Source of the DNA: Microbacterium schleiferi
GTDB lineage: Bacteria; Actinomycetota; Actinomycetes; Actinomycetales; Microbacteriaceae
Reading direction: 5' to 3'
DNA: 64,000 nt
Assembly: GCF_015565955.1 (NCBI RefSeq)
Contig: NZ_CP064760.1
Span: 1,116,001-1,180,000 of the forward strand
The notes under the pieces are model-generated. The model was not told the DNA's origin, made no database searches, and was given only the letters and a program-made list of their open reading frames with translations. The translations under genes were made by a program, and so were the position numbers. Of the stretch, positions 18,721 through 27,136 are shown one piece after another. Positions within the stretch are counted from its first letter, which is position 1, and each line of letters opens with the position of its first letter.

Positions 18721-19149
18721 ATGTCGGACTCCAGTGTGATTGCGTGCCCCTCGTGCGGCGCGAAGAACCGGGTTCCGTCGGCGCGGGCCGGGATGGTACG
18801 CTGCGCGTCGTGTCACACCGACCTGCCGTGGCTCGTCGATGCCGATGACCGGTCGTTCGATGCTGTGGTCGGCGAGGCGACACTTCCCGTGCTCGTCGAC
18901 GTGTGGGCACCCTGGTGCGGTCCGTGCCGGATGGTCTCGCCGATCGTCGAGCAGATGTCGCGAGAGTTCGCGGGAAAGCTGAAGGTCGTCAAGGTCAACT
19001 CAGACGAATCCCCGCGGGTGTCGCAGCGTCACGGCATCCAGAGCATCCCAACGCTCCTGTTCTATCGGGACGGAGCCGAGGCATCGAGGCAGGTCGGTGC
19101 GCTTCCGGCGCCGCAGCTGCGCCAGTGGGTGGCTGGCCAGGTGGGTTAG
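18721..19149 (+). CDS. thioredoxin with N-terminal zinc ribbon (thioredoxin 2 type)
   Basis: A 142-residue cytoplasmic thiol-disulfide reductase. The N-terminus has two CxxC pairs (IACPSCGAKN, VRCASCHTD) forming a zinc ribbon as in Trx2. The active site is DVWAPWCGPCRMVSP. The conserved cis-Pro loop is seen at IQSIPTLLFYRDG. The ATG at 18721 has AAGGA upstream and begins MSDSSVIAC. It ends with a 4-base convergent overlap with the MFS gene. Confidence 0.93.
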   Translation: MSDSSVIACPSCGAKNRVPSARAGMVRCASCHTDLPWLVDADDRSFDAVVGEATLPVLVDVWAPWCGPCRMVSPIVEQMSREFAGKLKVVKVNSDESPRVSQRHGIQSIPTLLFYRDGAEASRQVGALPAPQLRQWVAGQVG

Positions 19150-20552
19150 CGCCCCTCGGGCTTGACGAACGCGGGAACCTGTCGCGCGGGGATCAGCAGC
19201 GATGCGAGAAGCGCCGCGACCGCCAGCACGGCGATCAGTCCGAACGCGAGAGTGTAGGCGTCAAGATCGGGGCGCTCGCCGCTCGTCGCGAGCAGCGACG
19301 CGCATCCTGCCGCTCCGAACGCACCACCGATTTGGCGCGCCGCGATGTTGACGCCGCTGACGCTCGCGAGCGTGTCGTCATCGGTGACATCCACCAGCAC
19401 GTTGATGATGGCCGCCGAGCCTGCCGCGACCCCCGCCCCGAGGAGGATCGAGCCCGCGAGCAGGCTCGCGAGCGTGTGCGCGCCGGCCGCGAGAATGATG
19501 CCGCCGATCACCGTCGCTGCGGCGCCGAGAACCGCCGGGCCCCGCCTTCCGAGTCGGCGGCGCAGGATCCCGGTGAGCGGCGCCACCGCTGCCATCGCCG
19601 CGGTGGCGGGCAGAAGCAGGAGGCCCGCGAGTGTTGCTGGGGTCAACGGGCCGGGGGTTGTGCCCTGCACTTCGACATAGACGGGGAGAGCGACGAACGT
19701 CGCGAAAAGGGCAGCGCCGAAGAACGCGGATGTGAGGTGCGAGCTCCAGAGCGCGCGGATGCGAAGATGCGACATCCCCGCCGACGCTGACCGTGTCATG
19801 ACGAGCCACGCCCAGACCGCGATGATCGCGGCTCCGACGCCGAGGCTCGCCGCGGTCAGGACGACCTCGGCATCGGAGCGGGGCGCTTCGGTCACGGCGA
19901 ACAGCAGCACGGCGATACCGGCCGCCAGGAGCAGGGATGGTGCGAGGTGGAGGGGCTCGCGCTGTGTTCGCGGAGCGGAGATCAGGCCGAGCGCCATGAC
20001 CTCGGCGACGGCGAGCAGTGCGAAGGGGACCCAGGCGAGGGCTTGCGTGCCGATCCGGTCGACGAGAACGCCGGCGATCACGACGCCGAGCCCCGTCCCG
20101 GTCGCGAAGGTGGCGGTGAGAAGCCCGACGGCCATTGCTCGACGCGCCTCGGGAACCGCGTGGCGGGCCAGCGCGACCGCCAGCGGGAATACGCCGCCGC
20201 CCAGCCCCTGCAGCGCCCGGCCGGCGATAAGCTCACCCATCGAGCTGGCAAGCCCCGCAATCGCGAGGCCCACCATGACGATCGGGATGAGGATCAAGAG
20301 CACACGGCCCGGGCCAAAGGCATCCCCGAGCCGACCGATCACCGGCGTGGTGGTTGCCGCGACGACCAGCACGATTGTGAGCGTCCAGCTCGACTCGGCG
20401 GCCGTCGTGCCGAACTGGTCTGCCGTGATGGCGAGCGTGGGCGCAACCATCGAAAGGGGGAGCGCAGCGCCGAGCGTCGCGATCACCAGAGTGACCAGCG
20501 CGATGACACTGCGGCGCGACATCCTCACGCGTGCCGGCTGCGCCTCGGTCAT
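19146..20552 (-). CDS. major facilitator superfamily drug-type exporter
   Basis: A 468-residue polytopic membrane protein starting MTEAQPARVRMSRRSVIALV with 12 to 14 predicted helices. The motif-A-like loop GRLGDAFGPGRVLL and motif-C-like GTGLGVVIAGVLVDRIG point to a proton-driven antiporter of the DHA type. The substrate cannot be told from sequence. No regulator gene is adjacent. It is the last chromosomal gene before the tRNA-Pro locus. Confidence 0.87.
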   Translation of the reverse strand: MTEAQPARVRMSRRSVIALVTLVIATLGAALPLSMVAPTLAITADQFGTTAAESSWTLTIVLVVAATTTPVIGRLGDAFGPGRVLLILIPIVMVGLAIAGLASSMGELIAGRALQGLGGGVFPLAVALARHAVPEARRAMAVGLLTATFATGTGLGVVIAGVLVDRIGTQALAWVPFALLAVAEVMALGLISAPRTQREPLHLAPSLLLAAGIAVLLFAVTEAPRSDAEVVLTAASLGVGAAIIAVWAWLVMTRSASAGMSHLRIRALWSSHLTSAFFGAALFATFVALPVYVEVQGTTPGPLTPATLAGLLLLPATAAMAAVAPLTGILRRRLGRRGPAVLGAAATVIGGIILAAGAHTLASLLAGSILLGAGVAAGSAAIINVLVDVTDDDTLASVSGVNIAARQIGGAFGAAGCASLLATSGERPDLDAYTLAFGLIAVLAVAALLASLLIPARQVPAFVKPEGR

Positions 20553-20657
20553 GCATCCACGGTACCCACGGATGCCGAATCTCTCCGCCGGGCCGATTCT
20601 CGGCTGGCCGCCGGACAGGCTAGGATAGGGGAGTTGTCTGCGCTTCGGTGCGGGCTT

Positions 20658-20699
<42 letters not shown>

Positions 20700-20738
20700 G
20701 GTGAGTTAGAGCGGCGGGACTGTCCGAAAACTAAACAA

Positions 20739-20812
<74 letters not shown>

Positions 20813-20814
20813 CA

Positions 20815-21046
20815 AAAAGCCCTGGTGAGAGGCAACTTTCACCAGGGCTTCGTCGTTTCTGAGGCTGGTCACTGGCTGGTCCACTCGCTCGGTTCGCTCG
20901 CTTTCCTCGTTGTGGAAGTGGACCACTCTGTTTCAGTGCCGTCAGCGGTGAAGTGCACCAAAAGGTGTCCATCGAGTGCACCAGATTCCGCGCACGACCG
21001 TATTCCGGCCCCCTCTGGGAGGGTCGGAACACGGGTCCAGGAGTGG
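20815..21046. other. presumed att/arm-site region of the integrated element
   Basis: There is no gene between the tRNA and the integrase. The stretch holds the hairpin above and an inverted repeat TGGTCCAC (20877-20884) / GTGGACCA (20918-20925) flanking repeated GCTCG units, plausible as integrase or excisionase arm sites. The crossover point itself was not identified. Confidence 0.4.
20817..20850 (+). terminator. hairpin terminator of tRNA-Pro
   Basis: A perfect 12-bp stem (20817-20828 with 20839-20850, AAGCCCTGGTGA/TCACCAGGGCTT) and 10-base loop lie five bases after the tRNA. No clear T-tract follows, as is common in actinobacteria. Confidence 0.75.
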
Positions 21047-22237
21047 TCACAGACGGGGTCCGTTTCGGCGGTTGGTGTCCTTCCTGGTCGGTGCCGCGGA
21101 GAGGAACTGGTTGGCCTGTCGGGCTGCTTCGGCGAGGTGCCGGTGGTCGGGGTGGAGGTAGCCCTTGGTGGTCTCGATCGACTGGTGTCCGAGGATCTCT
21201 TGGAGCACGTGCAGGGCGATGCCGGCGTCGGCCATCCAGGTCGCTCCGGTGTGGCGGAGGCCGTGACGGGTGAGGTTCGGGAATCCGAGACTGGTGACGA
21301 GTTCGTCCCAGTGAGTCGCGTCTCGGACGGTGGCCGTTGTCAGGACTCCGCCGCGTGGCCCCCGCAGGAGCGGATCGTCGGGCTGTTTACCTAGGGTGAG
21401 GCGTTCGAGCACGGGTTCGAGCGCTTCAAGAATTGGCACAGGACGGTCTCTGCGGCCCTTGGTCTGTTTGATCACCAGGCCGCCGCGTCCGGGGTAGTGC
21501 TGGCGTCTGATCCAGACGATCCGGTTCTCCCAGTCAATGTCGCCTGCGCGGAGCCCAGCGACCTCGGAGCCACGGGCGGCAAGCAACGCGGCGAGCATGA
21601 CGTGGTCGGAATAGGACTGGTGCACACTCCCGCATGCGTCGGCGAGCTTCTGCAGCGTCGCGAGGTCTGGGAGGGCGTATTGGCGCAGTGCTCCGGTGGT
21701 GTGGGTGACGTGCTTGCCGAGGTTGCGCCGCGCGCGGTGCTTGGCGGGGTTGATGGAGAGGATGTCGTCACGGACGGCTTCGTCTAGGATGCGCACGAGT
21801 GGGGCGATGGAGTTCTTGATCGTGGAGGCGGAGTGCTCGGCTTCCCAGCTGTCGATGGTCCGGTCGATCATGCCTGCGGTGATCTTCGCGACGCGGATGT
21901 GTCCGAGGGCGGGGAGTACGCGGAGCCGGAGTCCGGTGTCGTACAGCTCCGCGGTGGAGGTGGGGTCAAGCCCGCGCTGCCACCGGTCGCCGATCGCGGC
22001 CGCGTACTCGGTGAGGGTGATGGTGGTGTCGCTGCCTGTCTCGGTGGCCGCGCGCATCTGCTCGAAGAACTCCTCGACTTCCTCTGTCGTGCGCACGTGC
22101 GTGACCCGGCCGACGCGCTTCTTGGTCGAAGGGTCGGTCCAGCGGACGCGGGCACGGTAGCCGTCGACGCGGCGTTCGACATCAGTGGTCAGTTTGACGG
22201 CCACCGGTGGCATCCGATGGTTCCGCGGGTCAGCCAT
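21047..22237 (-). CDS. tyrosine site-specific integrase
   Basis: A 396-residue phage/ICE-type tyrosine recombinase. The N-terminal part has an AP2-like arm-binding region and a SAM-like core-binding domain near residues 65-165 (TLTEYAAAIGDRWQRG). The catalytic domain shows AARGSEVAGLR (Arg), RHGLRHTGATWM (His-x-x-Arg), LGHQS (His) and the nucleophile in KGYLHPD (Tyr). It sits 235 bases from tRNA-Pro and reads toward it, the usual arrangement at an element end. It overlaps the excisionase-like gene by 8 bases. Confidence 0.95.
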   Translation of the reverse strand: MADPRNHRMPPVAVKLTTDVERRVDGYRARVRWTDPSTKKRVGRVTHVRTTEEVEEFFEQMRAATETGSDTTITLTEYAAAIGDRWQRGLDPTSTAELYDTGLRLRVLPALGHIRVAKITAGMIDRTIDSWEAEHSASTIKNSIAPLVRILDEAVRDDILSINPAKHRARRNLGKHVTHTTGALRQYALPDLATLQKLADACGSVHQSYSDHVMLAALLAARGSEVAGLRAGDIDWENRIVWIRRQHYPGRGGLVIKQTKGRRDRPVPILEALEPVLERLTLGKQPDDPLLRGPRGGVLTTATVRDATHWDELVTSLGFPNLTRHGLRHTGATWMADAGIALHVLQEILGHQSIETTKGYLHPDHRHLAEAARQANQFLSAAPTRKDTNRRNGPRL

Positions 22238-22445
22238 GAGCGGCCTCCTGATCGCGTACCCACGCCCGCACGGTGACAGGGTTGTAGCGGTAGACGCCGC
22301 CGACCTGCACGAACGGCGGCCCGGCGTTCTCGCGACGCCACCGAGAGAGCGTGGCCTGGGAGACGTTCAGAAACTCGGATGCCTCTTTCGGCCCCCACAG
22401 CGGCTCAACGAGACCGGCACCGTGGTCACCTGCGGGGCTCGTCAT
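22230..22445 (-). CDS. excisionase-like helix-turn-helix protein
   Basis: A 71-residue MerR/HTH_17-type DNA-binding protein with the core LWGPKEASEFLNVSQATLSR and RRENAGPPFVQVGG, followed by VYRYNPVTVRAWV. Proteins of this shape directly upstream of an integrase act as recombination directionality factors. It overlaps the integrase gene and the upstream gene, so integrase and excisionase are co-translated. The function is inferred from size and place. Confidence 0.8.
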   Translation of the reverse strand: MTSPAGDHGAGLVEPLWGPKEASEFLNVSQATLSRWRRENAGPPFVQVGGVYRYNPVTVRAWVRDQEAAHG

Positions 22446-23040
22446 CGTTCGACACCTCGCCGGTTGCGAGGTCGATATCGAGGCCTGCGTAGAAGTCGTC
22501 CTCCGCCTGGCGTCGAGCGGTCACATCGTCGACGACGAACTGGATGAAGTCTTCGTCGCGGTTGGTGATCGGCCGATCCGTGACTGAGGTTGCGGGGTCC
22601 TCGCCCGGCCAGCTCGTCTGCCGCGTGGGGCGGTCAGTGTCGAGACGGGTGCCGCATGCGGCGGTCCAGTCGCGCAGGCGTTGGCGGGCGTCGGCGAAGT
22701 CGCGATGCCAGCCCAGCGGTGCAGACCCGTTCTGCTCGGGGTCGTAGGCGCTCAGCCAGTGCAGGTGCAATGCGGATAGCTCCCACACGAGTTCGGGGTG
22801 CCGATGCCACAGGGGCGGCACCACGGAGGCGGGCAGACCGTAGGCCCGGCGAAGCCAGTTCACCCACTGGTTGAGTTCGAGCCATTCGGCCTCTGCCTCC
22901 TCAGCGGTTAGCAGGTTCCAGTTGATCGGGTGAGGGGGCTCCACGCGCAGCTCGACGCCGGGGTCATCGATGTCCTCGGAGTACAGCGGTGCGGGCTCAG
23001 GATCATCGGGCGTGGGCGCGGGATCGAAGTCGGCCATCAT
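22426..23040 (-). CDS. hypothetical protein, DUF4913-like
   Basis: A 204-residue soluble protein with a Pro/Asp-rich N-terminus, then a Trp-rich core (LNQWVNWLRRAYGLPASVVP, WHRHPELVWELSALHLHW). This core resembles DUF4913, a domain found on actinobacterial plasmids and conjugative elements. The function is unknown. It is the first gene of a tight block with the excisionase and integrase genes, overlapping them, so it may be made when the element excises. Confidence 0.65.
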   Translation of the reverse strand: MMADFDPAPTPDDPEPAPLYSEDIDDPGVELRVEPPHPINWNLLTAEEAEAEWLELNQWVNWLRRAYGLPASVVPPLWHRHPELVWELSALHLHWLSAYDPEQNGSAPLGWHRDFADARQRLRDWTAACGTRLDTDRPTRQTSWPGEDPATSVTDRPITNRDEDFIQFVVDDVTARRQAEDDFYAGLDIDLATGEVSNDDEPRR

Positions 23041-23051
23041 CTCATCCCTGT

Positions 23052-23528
23052 TCAGAGCGCGGGCGCCGGGGCGGTCGTAGACGGGGTCGATCTGCGAGGC
23101 TCATTGTCGATCGCCACCTGCCGTGTTGCCACCGGGACAGCTGAAGCCTGTTCGACACCATGTGATGCTCGTGGTGAACGGTCGACGTCGTATCTGGTGC
23201 GGGCGAGGTCGTGGCCGATCTTCTTCGCGACGAACTCCTCACCGCGCACGGTCTGTCCGTCGCGGTCGTACTCGAACGGGTGCGTGTATCCCTCGGCCAC
23301 GAAACTGTCGCCTTTGGTGAAGCGCTGATGCGCGCGTTCGGCCGTCGCTCGATAGGCGACGAGGTCGTGGAACGTGGTCTCCAGCTCCGTGAACGATCCA
23401 TCTGACTCGCGCCGGAAGTGCTCCTGGCCGACACGAGCGTAGAACCGTGCTTCGCCCTTGGACGTCTCGCTGAGCTGCGGCTCTGAGGCGATAAACCCCG
23501 AGAACGACTCCTGCGTGTGGATCGCCAT
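23052..23528 (-). CDS. ssb: element-encoded single-stranded DNA-binding protein
   Basis: A 158-residue SSB-like protein with an OB fold in the first 110 residues (FSGFIASEPQLSETSKGEAR, TTFHDLVAYRATAERAHQRF, KGDSFVAEGY). The tail is Ser/Pro-rich and lacks the acidic DDDIPF-type end of housekeeping SSB. The ATG at 23528 has GAGAAGG seven bases upstream. It would coat transferred single strands. It lies just downstream of the coupling-protein gene. Confidence 0.8.
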   Translation of the reverse strand: MAIHTQESFSGFIASEPQLSETSKGEARFYARVGQEHFRRESDGSFTELETTFHDLVAYRATAERAHQRFTKGDSFVAEGYTHPFEYDRDGQTVRGEEFVAKKIGHDLARTRYDVDRSPRASHGVEQASAVPVATRQVAIDNEPRRSTPSTTAPAPAL

Positions 23529-23578
23529 GACAACCTTCTCTCCTGATCGCGGTGGCGGCCCGGCGAGGACCGCTCTCA

Positions 23579-25375
23579 TCAAGCAGGTGGGTCAGCGCTC
23601 CCCACAGGGGTCTGTTGCAGCAATGCTTCGATGTCAGCTCTGTCGGCGCGCAGGGCCTTTGCGTCGGGCCGGTTTGTCCAGGTGCGTAGCCGGGTGACGA
23701 TAGGCGGGGCGGAGCGCAGCAGAACGAGTGCAGTTCCGAACGGGAGGGTGCGGATGGTGTTGGGCGGCATGATCGGCACGCGGCGGATGGAGCGTTGCGC
23801 GGAGCGGGAGCCGTGGTCTCCGATGGTGGTGGAGTCGGTGATCTCGTCGCGTTCGCCGACGAGGGTGGTGAGGTCGTGGAGGTCTTTGGAGTTGGATGCC
23901 CCGCCGAGGATAATCTTCACGATTGAGGCGTCCCAGATCGCGCCGGCTGCGTTCTCTGACCATTTCTCTCGTGCCTGAGCGAGTGACTGGAGCATAGGCA
24001 TGGTGGTGATTCCGGTGCCACCCCCTTCAGCCATCAGCGTCGGCAGCGAGGGCAACGGTGCGAGGTTGCCGACTTCGTCGAGTGCGAGCAGCAGGGGCGG
24101 GTCGAGGCGTGCGCCGGGTGAGCGTGCGGCGATGCGTCGGGCGGCTTCGACGAGGTCTTCCACGAGCGCCGCGACCAGGGCCGCGGAGTTGTTCGCGCCG
24201 GCCCCGGTGGCGAGGAGGTAGAGGGTGCCCTTGGCTTGGAGGAAGGCTTCGGGGTCGAAGCTCTTGTCGTCGTTTGGGGAGACGGCGTCGAGGACGCGGG
24301 GGTCTGCGAGGGCGGCGAGGGCGAGGGATACGCCTTGCCAGATGGAGTCGCGGGTGCGGGGGTCGGATTCGATCATCGCCTGCAGCGACTCCGCCCACCC
24401 GGTCGCAGCTCGCGGGTTCGCGGTCAGGATCGCGACGGCATCGGCTGCGGCGGAGGGGTCGAGCGTCCATCGGAACAGTTCGGCGGGCGGGCGGTGGTCG
24501 AGCGCTGCGGCGTGGAGGAGGGCTTGGAGTGCGGTGCGGGTTTTGCCTTCCCAGAACCCGCCGCCTTCGACCCCGCCGGCGGAGAGTCCGGTGCCTGCGG
24601 CGAGGCCGGTGGCGCGGATCATCGCGGTTAGCGGGTCTTCGCATCCTCGGATCGGTGACCACCGGAGCCCTGCGGGGACGCCTTCGGCGAGGTGCTGGGG
24701 GTCGAACACGGCGACCGGGCCGATCTTCTGTCGGGCTCGGAGGGTGGCGGTGAGGTTGTCGGGCCGGGTGCTGGTGGTGACGACGGCACCCGGGGCGTCG
24801 AGGATGGTGTTGATGACGATGTGTGCGCCTTTGCCGGATCGGGGTGGGCCGATGAGGAGGATGGAGTCTTCGACCGACGCCCACACGCTGGTGCCGCGTG
24901 AGGTACCGATCCGGTAGCCGACATCCACCGGCTCAGGTTGTTCGAGCGAGGGGCGCAGGTGCCCGGCTCGACGCAGCAGTGCTTTCTCGGATGCGGCCTT
25001 GGCGATCTCGGTGCGGGTGGCGATTCCGGCGATGCGATACGGGTCGGTCTTGACCTGCCGTCCCTGCTCGCGGAAGAACCGCCACACCCACCACCCTGCA
25101 GCGCCCGCCGCGAGGAGCAGGACGCCGACGGTCACCCAGTAGGCGACCGTGTTGAGCCCGGGCGCGTCAAGCGCGGTCGCCGGGTCGGTGGGGTTCAGCA
25201 GCGCCCCAAGCCCTGCTTCGATACCTCCGGCGGGCTGACCAGCGCCGGTGACCCACGCGGCGATGGAGCCTGCGCCGCGCAGAATGCCGGCGAGGAGGGC
25301 TGTGGTGATGAGGATGCCGATGCCGAGGTTGCTCAGCTCGTCCCCGAGCGATCCGGCAGGCCGTGGGGTGCTCAT
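23579..25375 (-). CDS. type IV coupling protein, VirD4/TraG family
   Basis: A 598-residue membrane ATPase that feeds the DNA-relaxase complex into the secretion channel. Two N-terminal helices (LGIGILITTALLAGILRGAG, VAYWVTVGVLLLAAGAAGW-type) precede the Walker A motif LLIGPPRSGKGAHIVIN near residue 185. The Walker B LLLALDEVGNLAPLPSLPTL lies near residue 440. The segment GTGITTMPMLQSLAQAREKW is typical of TraG/TraD C-termini. Its start overlaps the upstream gene's stop by 4 bases. Confidence 0.92.
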   Translation of the reverse strand: MSTPRPAGSLGDELSNLGIGILITTALLAGILRGAGSIAAWVTGAGQPAGGIEAGLGALLNPTDPATALDAPGLNTVAYWVTVGVLLLAAGAAGWWVWRFFREQGRQVKTDPYRIAGIATRTEIAKAASEKALLRRAGHLRPSLEQPEPVDVGYRIGTSRGTSVWASVEDSILLIGPPRSGKGAHIVINTILDAPGAVVTTSTRPDNLTATLRARQKIGPVAVFDPQHLAEGVPAGLRWSPIRGCEDPLTAMIRATGLAAGTGLSAGGVEGGGFWEGKTRTALQALLHAAALDHRPPAELFRWTLDPSAAADAVAILTANPRAATGWAESLQAMIESDPRTRDSIWQGVSLALAALADPRVLDAVSPNDDKSFDPEAFLQAKGTLYLLATGAGANNSAALVAALVEDLVEAARRIAARSPGARLDPPLLLALDEVGNLAPLPSLPTLMAEGGGTGITTMPMLQSLAQAREKWSENAAGAIWDASIVKIILGGASNSKDLHDLTTLVGERDEITDSTTIGDHGSRSAQRSIRRVPIMPPNTIRTLPFGTALVLLRSAPPIVTRLRTWTNRPDAKALRADRADIEALLQQTPVGSADPPA

Positions 25376-25923
25376 GCCGGGTGCCCGATGGTCGGGGTGC
25401 CGGAGATGCGGCCGAGGAGGATCACTTCACGGGTCGGACTCACGGCAAGTTGTGCTGGGGTGAGGAGTCCTCGAGCGGTCCCGTCGGGTGCGGCGTCACT
25501 GTGCGCGATGATGATCGCGATTGCGACATCCTCGCCGGGCGCGAACCCGTCCCCGTGCAGCACCACGAGCTCAGGCGGAGCCGGCGCGGGACTCGGCGCA
25601 TGCGCCCCCGGCTCGGGTTCTGGTTCGGTTGCGGGGCGGCGGGATTTGGTGGGGGTGATGATGTCGGTGAAGGTGCTGCCGTCGGCTTCGCGGACTTCGA
25701 CCCGCAACGGCGTGGGGTGCTGGGTGGTGAGCTGGTCGAGGATCATCGCGAACGATCCCCGTACCCAGGCGGGCGCGAACGGTGCAGGGAGGAACGGAGT
25801 CCCGTCGACGGCGACAGTCATTGACCCGTCCGCGTCCACGGTCATCACCACCAGCGGCAAAACGGCAGGAACCTCGACCGGAGCGATCCCGTCAGAGGTC
25901 CGGCGGTAGCGGGGTCGTGGCAT
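25372..25923 (-). CDS. hypothetical protein coupled to the coupling-protein gene
   Basis: A 183-residue protein from the ATG at 25923 (MPRPRYRRTSDGIAPVEVPA), with a beta-rich first half, an acidic Pro-rich linker and a second small domain ending ISGTPTIGHPA. An alternative ATG at 26001 would add 26 residues, but that stretch spans a 22-bp tandem duplication that is not a multiple of three, so I prefer the shorter form. It is coupled (ATGA) to the VirD4-like gene, suggesting a role in substrate delivery. No family is recognised. Confidence 0.55.
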   Translation of the reverse strand: MPRPRYRRTSDGIAPVEVPAVLPLVVMTVDADGSMTVAVDGTPFLPAPFAPAWVRGSFAMILDQLTTQHPTPLRVEVREADGSTFTDIITPTKSRRPATEPEPEPGAHAPSPAPAPPELVVLHGDGFAPGEDVAIAIIIAHSDAAPDGTARGLLTPAQLAVSPTREVILLGRISGTPTIGHPA

Positions 25924-25949
25924 CAGCAGCACCCCCGCTGGCTCAGGCG

Positions 25950-25993
25950 CGGGCAGAAGGAAGGCAGAGATCGGGCAGAAGGAAGGCAGAGAT
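25950..25993. repeat. 22-bp perfect tandem duplication
   Basis: Two adjacent identical 22-base units (25950-25971, 25972-25993), each containing GGCAGAAGGAAGGCAGAGAT. They lie between the two possible starts of the downstream gene. Since 22 is not a multiple of three, copy number would shift the frame of the longer start. Confidence 0.9.
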
Positions 25994-26035
25994 GTAGTCA
26001 TGTCCGGCAGGTGCACCCGCCGCACCCTGCTCCGG

Positions 26036-27003
26036 TCAGAGCGTTCGCGCCGGAGGCCTCCCGACCGGTGCCGAGAGAGTGGGTGCATCCGGTGGCGCGG
26101 GTGGGTCGGTGAGCGCGGTGATGTCGCCCGTGCTGGTGATGACAGTCGCCATCTGGTCGTGCAGCAATCGGTGGCATCCCGCAGATGCCGCGGAGGTGAT
26201 CGGGCCAGGGACGGCACCGACGGGCCGTCCGAGACGGTGGGCTTCTGCGGCGGTGTGGAGCGATCCTGACCGGTAGCCGGCCTCGACGACGATCGTTGAT
26301 GCGGACAGGGCGGCGAGTAGTCGGCCTCGTTGCAGGAACCTCCACCGGGTCGGTGCCGCCCCGGGAGGTGCTTCGGAGATCACGGCGCCGGTGTTGGCGA
26401 CCCGGGCGAGGAGTTCCTGGTGCCCGGCCGGGTAGTAGCGGTCCAGCCCGGATGCGAGCACCGCGACCGTCGAACCGGCGCGCACGGCCAGCGCGGCACT
26501 ATGCGCGGCTCCGTCGATCCCGTACGCGCCACCGGAGAGGATCACCCGTGGCAACTGTGCGAGGTCGGCGGCGAGTTCGGTGGCGACGTGCTCGCCGTAC
26601 CCGGTCGCCGCGCGTGCCCCGACCATCGTGACCCGGCTCCCCAACGAGCTCGTCAGCAGCCCGGCATCACCTTTGACCCACAGGGCGACCGGCGCGAGAA
26701 CACCAAGGTCTGACAGGCCTTCCGGCCAGCCGGGTGTGCCTGGGGTGAGGATGCGCAGTCCGAGACGGTCGCTCTGCTCCCGGGCCTGCTCGACCCCGCG
26801 CGGGGTGATGCGGGCGGCAAGTCGTCCACGCCATACGGCCCCCTCGACGGGATCAACACCGGCCGGAGGGCCGTGTCGGCGGTGACGAGTCGCAGCGTCT
26901 CCTCGGCACCGAGGGCGCCCAGGAGGGTGCCGGTGATGCGGTCGCCGGGCTCGGAGAGAACCGCGAGAACAAGGCGCGCATCGCGTTCGGTGGTCTCGGG
27001 CAT
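26036..27003 (-). CDS. DprA-like DNA-processing protein (one frame break)
   Basis: A Rossmann-like DprA/Smf protein that binds single-stranded DNA and loads RecA. The ATG at 27003 (MPETTERDARLVLAVLSEPG) has AGGAGG upstream. The core shows VTMVGARAATGYGEHVATEL, ILSGGAYGIDGAAHSAALA, TVAVLASGLDRYYP, FLQRGRLLAALSASTIVVEA and GSLHTAAEAHRLGRPVGAVP. The frame breaks near 26860 between ALRP and GVDPVEGAVW. One added base gives 322 residues. An element-borne copy near ssb and the coupling gene may protect incoming single strands after transfer. Confidence 0.8.
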
Positions 27004-27065
27004 CAAGGTTCCTCCTGCTGGTCGTTTCCCGACAGGTGCACTTCGCTGCCCCTGGCATGGCGTGC

Positions 27066-27101
27066 GGGAGGGCGCGAACCGGCCGGGGTTCGCGCCCTCC
27101 C
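27066..27101 (-). terminator. strong hairpin between surface-protein and dprA-like genes
   Basis: A perfect 15-bp stem (27066-27080 with 27087-27101, core GGGCGCGAACC) and a 6-base loop lie downstream of the surface-protein gene. It should end that transcript or insulate the dprA-like gene. No T-run follows. Confidence 0.75.
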
Positions 27102-27136
27102 TGGAGATGCTGACCGTGTAGGTGGGGTGCCTTCGG

